Shown one piece after another: positions 1-7,385 of a DNA stretch of 64,000 nucleotides; positions within the stretch are counted from its first letter, which is position 1, and each line of letters begins with the position of its first letter. The DNA comes from Fabrea salina. Taxonomy: Eukaryota; Ciliophora; Heterotrichea; Heterotrichida; Fabreidae. The notes under the pieces were generated by a model that did not search any database, was not told the DNA's origin, and was given only the letters and a program-made list of their open reading frames with translations. Made by a program: the position numbers and the translations under genes. Where the stretch lies: contig JALIHJ010000034.1 in assembly GCA_022984795.1 (NCBI GenBank), positions 186,001-250,000 on the forward strand, given 5' to 3'.

Positions 1-1
1 A

Positions 2-121
2 CTTGTACAGAGCAAAATGGAAGCTTTGGATGACGAAATCCAAGAAATTGAAGAAACTGAACGCAAAAGAACTTATGAGTACTATGCTGAAAAAAAGCCT
101 CCCTCCGAAAACGTTAGTTAA
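2..121 (+). CDS. 3' end of an unidentified gene (partial)
   Basis: This is an open frame entering from the left edge and ending at TAA. It encodes the last 39 residues of a protein whose start lies outside the window. The visible tail is highly charged and acidic, then basic (ALDDEIQEIEETERKRTYEYY...), as in a coiled-coil or disordered C-terminus. It converges on the RNF114-like gene with a 9 bp spacer. The other two forward frames do not stay open. No function can be assigned from the tail. The call rests on frame continuity and on the same tight convergent spacing seen elsewhere in the window. Confidence 0.6.
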   Translation, partial: LVQSKMEALDDEIQEIEETERKRTYEYYAEKKPPSENVS

Positions 122-130
122 ATATGTGTA

Positions 131-748
131 TTAAAACTCTTGCATAGAGGCTTCCAAAACCTGCTTAAGGATTTCATCGTCGTTTTTTTCAAAGTCAGTG
201 TAAGTGTCCAGGTCGTACTTGTGCCTTAAACTCAGATGAGCAAACAAGTTGTGACTCACATAGTTAGGGTTGCCCCAAGGCATCACTGCACAAATAGGAC
301 ACACAGCTGCTGATCCTTGGTGATTTTGGCCAAAGTGCGTGATTAAAGCACTCCTGTCTAAGTGGTTCAAGTCGCAGCAAGGACATTTGAAAGTACCCCT
401 GTTCACAGTGCGAGTGCTGGACTTTTTGGTGTTCTGGACAGCTTCTTGGATGGTTCGGTGCATATAAGCGCAGGAGTCTTGATGTGCGTTGTACCTTGAA
501 TACAACATAGACTCTCCGCATTTGCACAGGTACTCAGATCGCGATATTTGAGATTCAAGGCTTTGGTCCGTCAAAAGCGAGTCTTTATTTAGTTCACTTC
601 TGCAAACAGGACAAGAACTACTTACTTGCAAAAGACTGTTAATGCACTTTGAACAAAAATAGTTGTTACAAGCTAGGTGGAATTGGGGAGTTTCTAGAAC
701 ATAGTAACAGATTTTGCACTGGAATTCATGCTTGAGTTCGCTCTCCAT
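131..748 (-). CDS. RNF114/RNF138/RNF166-type RING E3 ubiquitin ligase
   Basis: The protein has 205 aa and the family's usual order: N-terminal RING (C11, C14, C27, C32, C35, C46, C49), a C2HC finger around 75-93, paired C2H2-like fingers at about 120-175, and a C-terminal ubiquitin-interacting motif around 187-204 (NDDEILKQVLEASMQ). Human relatives are about 230 aa with the same order, so this should be a ubiquitin ligase with its own ubiquitin-binding tail. The RING is odd: where the family has C-G-H-x-F-C it reads C-N-N-Y-F-C, so the usual metal-binding His is Asn29. His24 lies nearby and might substitute. The stop is TAA. The gene sits 20 bp downstream of the histidine kinase on the same strand. 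Confidence 0.82.
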   Translation of the reverse strand: MESELKHEFQCKICYYVLETPQFHLACNNYFCSKCINSLLQVSSSCPVCRSELNKDSLLTDQSLESQISRSEYLCKCGESMLYSRYNAHQDSCAYMHRTIQEAVQNTKKSSTRTVNRGTFKCPCCDLNHLDRSALITHFGQNHQGSAAVCPICAVMPWGNPNYVSHNLFAHLSLRHKYDLDTYTDFEKNDDEILKQVLEASMQEF

Positions 749-768
749 TTATGGTTATTTACAAATAT

Positions 769-2811
769 TTAAAGGCACTGAACTACACTGTTAACTATCT
801 CCGAAACAGTTGAAGGTTTAGGCAAGTACTTGTTCATTCCACTTTCAAAGCACTTTTTCACATCTTTTTCAGAGTTTAAAGCTGTGTATCCTATTATTTC
901 GGGTTTTGACTTTATTCTTCCTTGGAAAAACAACTTGTTAATAGTTCTTGAAGCTTCCCACCCGTCCATCACGGGCATTCCACAGTCAAGTATAATAACT
1001 TTAAAAGGCTTTTGGAGTTGGTCGCATTCAGTGACTTTGTCTACAGCTTCTTTGCCATTACAAGCTTCTTCGCAGTCTATGTTTTCTTTTTTCAAAATAG
1101 AACAAACAGCTAGTCTGTTGATTTCGTTATCATCCACTACAAGTACAGGAACGTACCTTTTCTTCTGAAAAGGAGTGAAAAAGTCAACTTTAACAGGAAG
1201 AATTTCCTCTGAAATGCCTATGCCTATGTCACTTCCACTGGAGTGCTCTTCGGTGGGCTCGCAGATTTGAACAGTAAACGTAAATTCACACCCTACTGAA
1301 GGTTTGGATTTCACTGAAAGTCCACCTCCTAGTTTTTCAATGAGTAGTTTTGTAATGTGGAGTCCTAGTCCAATACAAGTTAAGTCGGGGTTCAGGTCTT
1401 TTCTGAGTTCCAAAAGTATGTTTTCGGGCAGTCCGTAGCAGCTGTCTTTCACAGTAACTTTAAGTAGCTGGCGAGAGTCTATAAAAGCAGCTAACTCAAT
1501 TCCATTTGTTCTTGAAAACTTTACAGCGTTCCTCATCAGCTTAAGTACTACTTGCTTAAGTCGGTTTCTGTCTGTAAAAACAGTTTCAGGCAAGCTTTTG
1601 TGAAACCTTTTGCAGATTTTCAAGCCTTTCTTCTGAATTTGGACTTCTAAGAGCTCAAAGACTTCGTCTACTAAACTCAAAAAGTTAAATTCTGACTTTT
1701 GCAGATAAAAACTCCCTGAAACGATTTTGGAAAAATCCAGAAAATCGTTAATAATATTCATCAGAATGTTAGCTGACACATAAATCATTCTAAAACTAGT
1801 TTTTTGGTACTTTTCTTTGTTTTTGAGTTTGCTTGAAAAGGAGATGATAGGGTTCATAGGTGTTTTGAGTTCGTGTGAAATAGTTTTTGCTAGCAAAGAC
1901 TTACAGTGTTCTTGTGACTGGGCTTTTTCTGTGTCTAAAGAATACTTGATGTCAGTGAAACTTATGAAACCCTTAACTCCGTCCGAGTATTCTACTTTAA
2001 CCAGAGTTACTTGTAAAGAAGCTACCGAAGTTTCAGCTACCCCTAGTAAGTACTTTCCGTAAGGTTTCCCAGCTAAGCAGAACTCAACATCTTCTAAAAC
2101 AGAGTTTGAATTGGTTAGTTCTTGTGTGTACTTTTTGTTAGGTAAGTACTCTAGTTCCCAGAGTGCTTCTGAAACTCTTGCTTTTTCGCAGTCCAAAAGG
2201 TAGCTGAGCTTATCGTTCACTCTTAGAATCCTCATGTTCCTTGATAGTACTGCTAAGCCTTCTGAGCAACAAAACTCCAGTAGATGTTTTTGCTTCTGCA
2301 AGTGGCGTCTGAGTGACTTTTGTCTATCACATGCTTTATAAACTGAGAGTTTAGAAAGCATTTGAGTCAAGAAGAACTTGTACAAAGCACAATACAGCAA
2401 AGCACATTTCAAAATGTCTAGAGAGTCATTTAGAAGAAAGAGGTTCTGAATTAAAGATTTAACTGTGACTAGCGCTAAGGAATTCTTTGAGTAAGAAACC
2501 AAAGCTTGTGTACAAAAGGTAGACACCAACAGCAATTGGAGCTCCACATAGGAATTCCCAAAAACTAGGTTAGCAAGAGTAGCAGCCTCTGTTTGCAGCA
2601 AAATAAAAACTTTAGTTGTGTTATCAAAGGGATCTTTTAATGACACTGCCCAGTTCACTGCACCCGAACATAATGCAATCAATAAACATTTAGAACCAGA
2701 TGTCTCTCCACTTAAAAAGAACACAAAACACAGTAAGTTATACAACAAAAAGTTAGGTCTGTGCTGTGTGAATCTAGTCTCAAAAAGTCGTTTCTGATAA
2801 AAGCTTTCCAT
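769..2811 (-). CDS. Membrane-bound hybrid histidine kinase
   Basis: The protein has 680 aa. The first 160 residues hold several hydrophobic stretches, probably about five or six membrane spans. A PAS-like or linker region follows, then a HisKA domain with the H-box SHELKTP (His313), an ATPase domain (N-box Asn428, G1 near DSCYGLPE, G2 GLGLHITKLL at 481-490), and a C-terminal receiver with phospho-acceptor Asp609, acidic pair Asp560/Asp561 and Lys665. All catalytic residues are present, so it should autophosphorylate and pass phosphate from His to Asp within the molecule. Hybrid kinases of this kind occur in ciliates, fungi, plants and slime moulds but not animals. No phosphotransfer partner is seen nearby. 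The signal sensed is unknown. Confidence 0.9.
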   Translation of the reverse strand: MESFYQKRLFETRFTQHRPNFLLYNLLCFVFFLSGETSGSKCLLIALCSGAVNWAVSLKDPFDNTTKVFILLQTEAATLANLVFGNSYVELQLLLVSTFCTQALVSYSKNSLALVTVKSLIQNLFLLNDSLDILKCALLYCALYKFFLTQMLSKLSVYKACDRQKSLRRHLQKQKHLLEFCCSEGLAVLSRNMRILRVNDKLSYLLDCEKARVSEALWELEYLPNKKYTQELTNSNSVLEDVEFCLAGKPYGKYLLGVAETSVASLQVTLVKVEYSDGVKGFISFTDIKYSLDTEKAQSQEHCKSLLAKTISHELKTPMNPIISFSSKLKNKEKYQKTSFRMIYVSANILMNIINDFLDFSKIVSGSFYLQKSEFNFLSLVDEVFELLEVQIQKKGLKICKRFHKSLPETVFTDRNRLKQVVLKLMRNAVKFSRTNGIELAAFIDSRQLLKVTVKDSCYGLPENILLELRKDLNPDLTCIGLGLHITKLLIEKLGGGLSVKSKPSVGCEFTFTVQICEPTEEHSSGSDIGIGISEEILPVKVDFFTPFQKKRYVPVLVVDDNEINRLAVCSILKKENIDCEEACNGKEAVDKVTECDQLQKPFKVIILDCGMPVMDGWEASRTINKLFFQGRIKSKPEIIGYTALNSEKDVKKCFESGMNKYLPKPSTVSEIVNSVVQCL

Positions 2812-2817
2812 TTAGTT

Positions 2818-3927
2818 TTATTGATTATTGCTTTGGAACCCCCTCATGAATTCGACAAGCTTCTGACAACCCTCAACAGGCATTCCATTGTAGACAGAAG
2901 CCCTAAGACCTCCTACGCTCCTGTGGCCTGCAAGTGTAGTTAAGTTCTGTTTCTCAGCTTCAGACAGGAACTGTTTGTCTAGTTCGGGATTTCCCCCCTT
3001 GATGTGGAAAGGAATGTTCATCAAGGATCTGTAAGCAGGGTTCACAGGGTTTGAGTAGAACCCGTTTGAGCTTTCAATGAAGTCGTAAATCATATGTGCC
3101 TTTCTCCTTGCAACTTCGTTGAAGTGAGCAATTCCTCCGTTCTTCTTAATATAGTCAAAGTACAGTCCGCACATGTAAATGGACCAGCAAGGAGGAGTGT
3201 TGTACATGGAGTCAGCGTCAGCTTGAGTTTTCCAGTCACACATAGTAGGAGTGATTGGTTTGGCGTTTCCGAGAAGGTCTTCTCTGGCAATGACTACTGT
3301 CACTCCGGAAGGACCTGCGTTCTTCTGTGCTCCAGCGTACACAACAGAGTGCTTGCTCCAGTCAATTGGCCTGCTTAAGAAGTTAGAAGACATATCGGCT
3401 ACTACGGGCATGTCGCCTATTTTCTGCATCATTTCGTCATTGAGTTCGAACTCCAAACCTTGGATGGTTTCATTCGAACAGTAATGGAAGTAAGCACCTT
3501 CGGGGTTGATGTTCCAAGTGCTGGGGTCAGGGACTGTGGTGAAGTTTGTGCTTTTGCCTGAGGCTACTTCAGTGGGCTCACAGTACTTCTTAGCTTCAGC
3601 TATAGCCTTGGTAGTCCAGATCCCAGTAGTGAGGTAGTTAGCTGTTGTTTTGTCTTTGAGCAAGTTGAGAGGCACACAGGCGAACTGCAGAGAGGCCCCA
3701 CCCTGCATAAAGATAACTTTATAGTTATCAGGGATTTGAAGGATATCCCTAAGGTCCTGGGTAGCCTTTTTGTGGATTGAGTCGTAAGCTTTGGACCTGT
3801 GGGACATTTCCATAACACTCATTCCAGTGCCTTGCCAGTTAAGTAAGTCTCTGTTTGCAGCTTCTAGAACCTCGACTGGGAGTATTGATGGACCCGCAGA
3901 GAAGTTAAACACGCGTGCTTCAACCAT
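2818..3927 (-). CDS. PSAT1: Phosphoserine aminotransferase
   Basis: The protein has 369 aa, the normal full length. It begins with the family hallmark FNFSAGPSILP and carries MQGGASLQF (PLP phosphate binding), VVADMSSNFLSRP and the PLP-lysine segment YAGAQKNAGPSG, with Lys202 as the Schiff-base residue. It converts 3-phosphohydroxypyruvate plus glutamate to phosphoserine plus 2-oxoglutarate, the second step of serine synthesis, in the cytosol. The conserved C-terminal GHRSVGGLRASVYNGMP is intact. The gene lies 6 bp upstream of the histidine kinase stop on the same strand, with no functional link evident. Confidence 0.97.
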   Translation of the reverse strand: MVEARVFNFSAGPSILPVEVLEAANRDLLNWQGTGMSVMEMSHRSKAYDSIHKKATQDLRDILQIPDNYKVIFMQGGASLQFACVPLNLLKDKTTANYLTTGIWTTKAIAEAKKYCEPTEVASGKSTNFTTVPDPSTWNINPEGAYFHYCSNETIQGLEFELNDEMMQKIGDMPVVADMSSNFLSRPIDWSKHSVVYAGAQKNAGPSGVTVVIAREDLLGNAKPITPTMCDWKTQADADSMYNTPPCWSIYMCGLYFDYIKKNGGIAHFNEVARRKAHMIYDFIESSNGFYSNPVNPAYRSLMNIPFHIKGGNPELDKQFLSEAEKQNLTTLAGHRSVGGLRASVYNGMPVEGCQKLVEFMRGFQSNNQ

Positions 3928-3990
3928 TTATAATTAATCGAAACTGTTCATTAAAAGTATGGAATTTTAGGGATGAATCCTTAAAGTTAA

Positions 3991-4656
3991 TCACTGAAGT
4001 TTAACACATTGGTCGGAACCTGGGTAAGTAGGCAGTTCAAATTCGAGTTCTTGTTGCAAAGTAGGAGGCACAAACCTCCCCCCCACATAGTGGGTTCCAG
4101 AGTAGTTTTCCATGCACAGCTTAGGTGCAGTCAAGGAAACAACCATTCTAGGGCAGATTCCTTCAGAAACATTGCCTTGTTCCACGTCCCATCCACTAGG
4201 AATGTCCACACTCACTATGTCCTTCCCGCTGTCCTTCATATTTCGAAGCACGCTGTCGAAAGGCTCCCTTACTTGGCCTTTAAAAGAAAACCCAAACACA
4301 GCGTCTACCAGAAAAGAGTATTCTGAGTAGTTGATGTCAGATTCCAGAATCGGTATGTTCAAAGCTGAGCACTGCATCATGAGCTTCAAGTAAACTTGGT
4401 TTTGGGTGGGTTTAGGGTAAAAGATTGTGGGTACAAACCCGAAGTGGAACAGGTGTCTAGCTGCTACTAGCCCGTCGCCTCCATTGTTCCCTGGTCCGCA
4501 GATTACTAGAACTTTTGCTGGGCTGAATTCTTTTGCAATGCTTTGGGCTACTGAAAGTCCTGCCAGCTCCATTAACTGCTCTAGTGAAAAAGCTAGTGGC
4601 CCCATTAGCTTTTCGTCAACAAACTTCGCAGTTTCTTGAGAAAGAAACTTCTTCAT
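3991..4656 (-). CDS. NAXE: NAD(P)H-hydrate epimerase
   Basis: The protein has 221 aa with YjeF_N features: VICGPGNNGGDGLVAARHL (residues 51-69), a metal-binding acidic site FLVDAVFGF (Asp118) and VSVDIPSGWDVEQG. It interconverts R- and S-forms of damaged hydrated NAD(P)H so that the dehydratase can repair them. The C-terminus LPTYPGSDQCVKLQ resembles animal NAXE ends and is followed by TGA. This is one of the clearest signs that TGA means stop here. No dehydratase partner is in the window. There is no obvious targeting peptide, so cytosolic location is assumed. It is divergent from the AGC-like kinase across 47 bp. Confidence 0.93.
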   Translation of the reverse strand: MKKFLSQETAKFVDEKLMGPLAFSLEQLMELAGLSVAQSIAKEFSPAKVLVICGPGNNGGDGLVAARHLFHFGFVPTIFYPKPTQNQVYLKLMMQCSALNIPILESDINYSEYSFLVDAVFGFSFKGQVREPFDSVLRNMKDSGKDIVSVDIPSGWDVEQGNVSEGICPRMVVSLTAPKLCMENYSGTHYVGGRFVPPTLQQELEFELPTYPGSDQCVKLQ

Positions 4657-4703
4657 TTATAGTAAACTAAATGGTTAAAGGGTTAAAAAGCTAGTAGCTA
4701 TAA

Positions 4704-5678
4704 ATGGAAATTCAGAGTAAGGTTTTTTTAAGCGAGTTTAAGTTCCTTGGGGTGATTGGAGAAGGTAGTTTTGGCAGGGTTTACTTAGTGCAAAACAAAG
4801 CAAACTTAAACTTGTACGCACTCAAAACAATCAAAAAGCTTGAAAACCCCACAGAACACCAAGTCAACCTTATAGCTACTGAAAGGGATATTCTTATGCA
4901 TAATGAGAACCCTTTTATTATAAAGCTGTACGCCTTTTTCCAATCCAAGAATTATGTATACTTTTTACTAGAACACTGCTCCCAGGAGAATTTATCACAT
5001 TTAATTTTGAGAGAAAAAAAGTTATCAGAAGCAACAGCTAAGTTCTATGCTGGGTGTTTGGTGCTAGGCATCGAGTACCTACACAGCAAAGGCATCATTT
5101 ACAGAGACCTTAAGCCTGAAAATATACTGATAGACAAAAGGGGTTATGCTAAAATTGCTGACTTTGGACTCTCAGAAAAGGGTTTTTCCCTTGATACTAA
5201 GAGTTTCAAGTTTCGCGGTACAATTAACTACATGCCTCCTGAGATGGTAGCTGGAATAGGCTACGGTTTAACTGCTGACTGGTGGAGTTTAGGAGTTGTT
5301 ATCTACGAAATGCTAGTTGGAGTTCCGCCTTTTATCCGTCAAAAAAAGAAAAGGCTATTCAAAGCAATCATTAGAAGACCAGCAAGGCTACCTGATGAGT
5401 CAACAGTTGAGTTAATAGACTTACTCGACAAGCTTTTGCGCAAAAACCCCAAGAACAGAATAGGCTGTGAGTATGATTCAATGAAGATTAAGATTCATCC
5501 TTGGTTCAGAGAAATTGACTGGGAAAAACTCCAAAGATTAGAACTAGAACCCCCTATAGTGCCCATTCCACCTGAAATCATTCAAGAAGTTACTGGAATT
5601 GACGAAGAATTTTTAGGTGACGAAGTATATTTAGGAGAAGACTCTTACTCGAGTTTAACTCCGTATTTCATAATGTAA
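4704..5678 (+). CDS. AGC-family protein kinase lacking the usual T-loop threonine
   Basis: The protein has 324 aa and is almost all kinase domain: glycine loop GEGSFGRVY (19-27), ATP lysine YALK (Lys41), C-helix Glu60, catalytic loop YRDLKPEN (Asp135), DFG (Asp153), then MPPE in place of APE and DWWSLGVVIYEMLVG. The layout is PKA/S6K/SGK-like. The position equal to PKA Thr197 or Akt Thr308 is Lys169 (SFKFRGT), so activation by PDK1 at that site seems impossible. The C-terminal tail has FLGDEVYLGEDSYSSLTPYF but no clear FxxF hydrophobic motif. All catalytic residues remain, so it is probably active without T-loop phosphorylation. The next gene starts 4 bp after its stop in another frame. Confidence 0.88.
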   Translation: MEIQSKVFLSEFKFLGVIGEGSFGRVYLVQNKANLNLYALKTIKKLENPTEHQVNLIATERDILMHNENPFIIKLYAFFQSKNYVYFLLEHCSQENLSHLILREKKLSEATAKFYAGCLVLGIEYLHSKGIIYRDLKPENILIDKRGYAKIADFGLSEKGFSLDTKSFKFRGTINYMPPEMVAGIGYGLTADWWSLGVVIYEMLVGVPPFIRQKKKRLFKAIIRRPARLPDESTVELIDLLDKLLRKNPKNRIGCEYDSMKIKIHPWFREIDWEKLQRLELEPPIVPIPPEIIQEVTGIDEEFLGDEVYLGEDSYSSLTPYFIM

Positions 5679-5682
5679 ATAA

Positions 5683-6222
5683 ATGGAAAGTAATTGTTTT
5701 GGAGATATTAGTCAAAAACGTAAAGCTGAAAAGTTCTCTCAGCTCAAAGCAATAGTACAACAGATAAGGGAATTCAGTAACCAAAGCATCAGTATCTTAG
5801 AAGTAGCAACGCAAGACTTATACAACAGCATACATCAAGTATACCTTAGTATTGCAGAGGAACAGCGAACTATGAATGAAATGGTTACCAAACTAGAAAA
5901 AGACCTTGAAAAGACTCTAGAAATACCCCAACTAGACAAAACCAACCCTTTGCATAACTTGTTTTTAAAAACTGATGCTGAAATTGACGATTACAACTCT
6001 GACTGTTTTGAGTTATTTTCAAGCTTAAACGAGAAAAGGTTCAAAACTAAACTTGTTCACTTCGAAAACTTAAACAAAAAACTCTTTAAAATCTCGAAAC
6101 ACCTAAAAACAACCCTTAGAAACGAAAAGGCCGCCAACCTTTACTTAAAACTCGAAGAAGAAGCAGACGGTTTCTGGATCAAACTGCAAACCAAGAACTT
6201 TGATATATATTCTAACCAATAA
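5683..6222 (+). CDS. Short coiled-coil protein of unknown function
   Basis: The protein has 179 aa, is rich in Lys, Glu, Leu and Gln, and has heptad-like spacing over most of its length (for example QQIREFSNQSISILEV and MVTKLEKDLEKTLE). No domain is recognised. It starts 4 bp after the kinase stop, at an ATG in the context aataaATGG shared by many genes here, and ends 3 bp before the convergent START gene. It could be a B-box-less remnant of a coiled-coil family or a scaffold. A 16-nt intron joining it to the kinase was considered and judged unlikely because the segment lacks the branch A and pyrimidine seen in the confirmed introns. Confidence 0.65.
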   Translation: MESNCFGDISQKRKAEKFSQLKAIVQQIREFSNQSISILEVATQDLYNSIHQVYLSIAEEQRTMNEMVTKLEKDLEKTLEIPQLDKTNPLHNLFLKTDAEIDDYNSDCFELFSSLNEKRFKTKLVHFENLNKKLFKISKHLKTTLRNEKAANLYLKLEEEADGFWIKLQTKNFDIYSNQ

Positions 6223-6225
6223 CTG

Positions 6226-6951
6226 TTACTTTTCTTCTAAGTATTTACGGACGTTGTGCAGTGCGTTGTGTCTTCTAGCGTGGGCTTCTTTAATAACTGG
6301 GTTAGGAATCTTGCCTTTCATGTCAATAGAAGTGATGTAGGTCAGTTCTGTCCGGTCGGGTTTCTGTAAAGGGTGCTTGGCAATGAACCCAGCATAGTTC
6401 ATAAATCCTCTTACGGTGTCTTTCTCCTGGGGTTCTATTTCTAAGTCTATGCTTTTCAGGATGTAAGCATACCCGTCGTCAAGTTCTTTGACTGTCTCTG
6501 CTAACACAAACTCACGCGGACTCACAGGCCAACTTAAGCTTAGTTTGTAGTAAAGGATGCTGAAGTTCCCTAGTTTCTTCAGGTAGTGGCAGTCTAAACA
6601 GACTTCGTTCCACTTTTTCCAGTTCAAAGGGTCTTTTATGAACTTGATTACGTTGATCGGAGGAGCCATTATCATTCCTTGGCGCTTCCTTACTTCTCCA
6701 GCTTCGTGAGTTAGTTCTTTTTTTTGAATTAAGGTTTCGTACTTGTCATAGATTACTTGCCACCCAAATTCTGACTTATAGTCGTGCATGCATTTTTTCC
6801 AAGCTTGCTCTGTAGCTATTTCACATAGCTCAGTAAGCCCTGCTTCACTGGCATCTGGACTAAGCACAAGCTTCTTAGAAGAAGCTGAAATGTCGCTGTA
6901 GTTTCTAAGTAAGCAAGAAAGCCTTTTCCCCGACAGCATTTTATAAGCCAT
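6226..6951 (-). CDS. START-domain lipid-transfer protein
   Basis: The protein has 241 aa with a START domain over about residues 45-235. Typical segments are YDKYETLIQKK, the arginine- and methionine-rich strand VRKRQGMIMAPP, WKKWNEVCLDCHYLKKL, SLSWPVSPREFVL (family pattern WP.s.RDFv), and the last amphipathic helix EAHARRHNALHNVRKYLEE. START domains bind one lipid or sterol in a deep pocket. There is no signal peptide and no membrane span, so it is probably cytosolic, in the manner of PCTP. The ligand cannot be inferred. Confidence 0.85.
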   Translation of the reverse strand: MAYKMLSGKRLSCLLRNYSDISASSKKLVLSPDASEAGLTELCEIATEQAWKKCMHDYKSEFGWQVIYDKYETLIQKKELTHEAGEVRKRQGMIMAPPINVIKFIKDPLNWKKWNEVCLDCHYLKKLGNFSILYYKLSLSWPVSPREFVLAETVKELDDGYAYILKSIDLEIEPQEKDTVRGFMNYAGFIAKHPLQKPDRTELTYITSIDMKGKIPNPVIKEAHARRHNALHNVRKYLEEK

Positions 6952-6990
6952 TTCTGTCAGCTCAGACAGAATTATAGAAGCTTCGCATAG

Positions 6991-7380
6991 TTAATTAAGG
7001 GATAAAAGAACAGGCTCCTTAGGAGAAAAAGGCGTGAAGTCGTAGTACATAAGGTACTTTTCAGGCGACGACTTATCAGGGTTGCCAAAGGTTTGCAAAA
7101 GGTTCCCAATAGTTATGCCAGTGTCTTTGATTCGGTTGTGTTCTTGAGCGTATTCGCCTACGTACAGAAGCACCTCTTCAACCCTTCCGCACTCGTTTTG
7201 GACTTTCCTTACGACCCTATCTACTGCGTCATTGGTTCTGAAGACAAGTTGCAAATTAGCAAAGTTCCACAAACAATGTCTCAGTTCAAGCAACACCCAG
7301 CCTTCTTCGGGCACTTCTGAGTCTTGCCTGGGGTAGTTGTAAACGAGTTCGTTACTTTCTTTGTCGCGCTTTTTGCCCAT
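6991..7380 (-). CDS. Hypothetical protein, 129 aa
   Basis: This is a compact protein with an acidic N-terminal half and no signal peptide or membrane span. Visible blocks are GWVLLELRHCLWNFANLQLVFRT, VEEVLLYVGEYAQEHNRIKD and GITIGNLLQTFGNP. The predicted mix of strands and helices suggests a small folded domain, but I do not recognise the family. Its ATG is only 5 bp from the ATG of the KAP3 gene on the other strand, so the pair is very likely co-regulated. That makes a ciliary role possible, though this is only inference. Confidence 0.7.
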   Translation of the reverse strand: MGKKRDKESNELVYNYPRQDSEVPEEGWVLLELRHCLWNFANLQLVFRTNDAVDRVVRKVQNECGRVEEVLLYVGEYAQEHNRIKDTGITIGNLLQTFGNPDKSSPEKYLMYYDFTPFSPKEPVLLSLN

Positions 7381-7385
7381 AATAA

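Noticed and set aside
1895-1909. Intron-like 15-mer in the histidine kinase (minus strand, GTAAGTCTTTGCTAG)
   Set aside because: It has no A at position 10, and removing it would delete residues SLLAK that precede the conserved SHELKTP box.
5676-5692. A 16-nt intron (GT...AAG) joining the AGC-like kinase to the coiled-coil ORF as one protein
   Set aside because: The segment lacks the pyrimidine-A near position 10-11 found in the confirmed introns, and the downstream ORF has its own ATG in the usual context. RNA data could reopen it.
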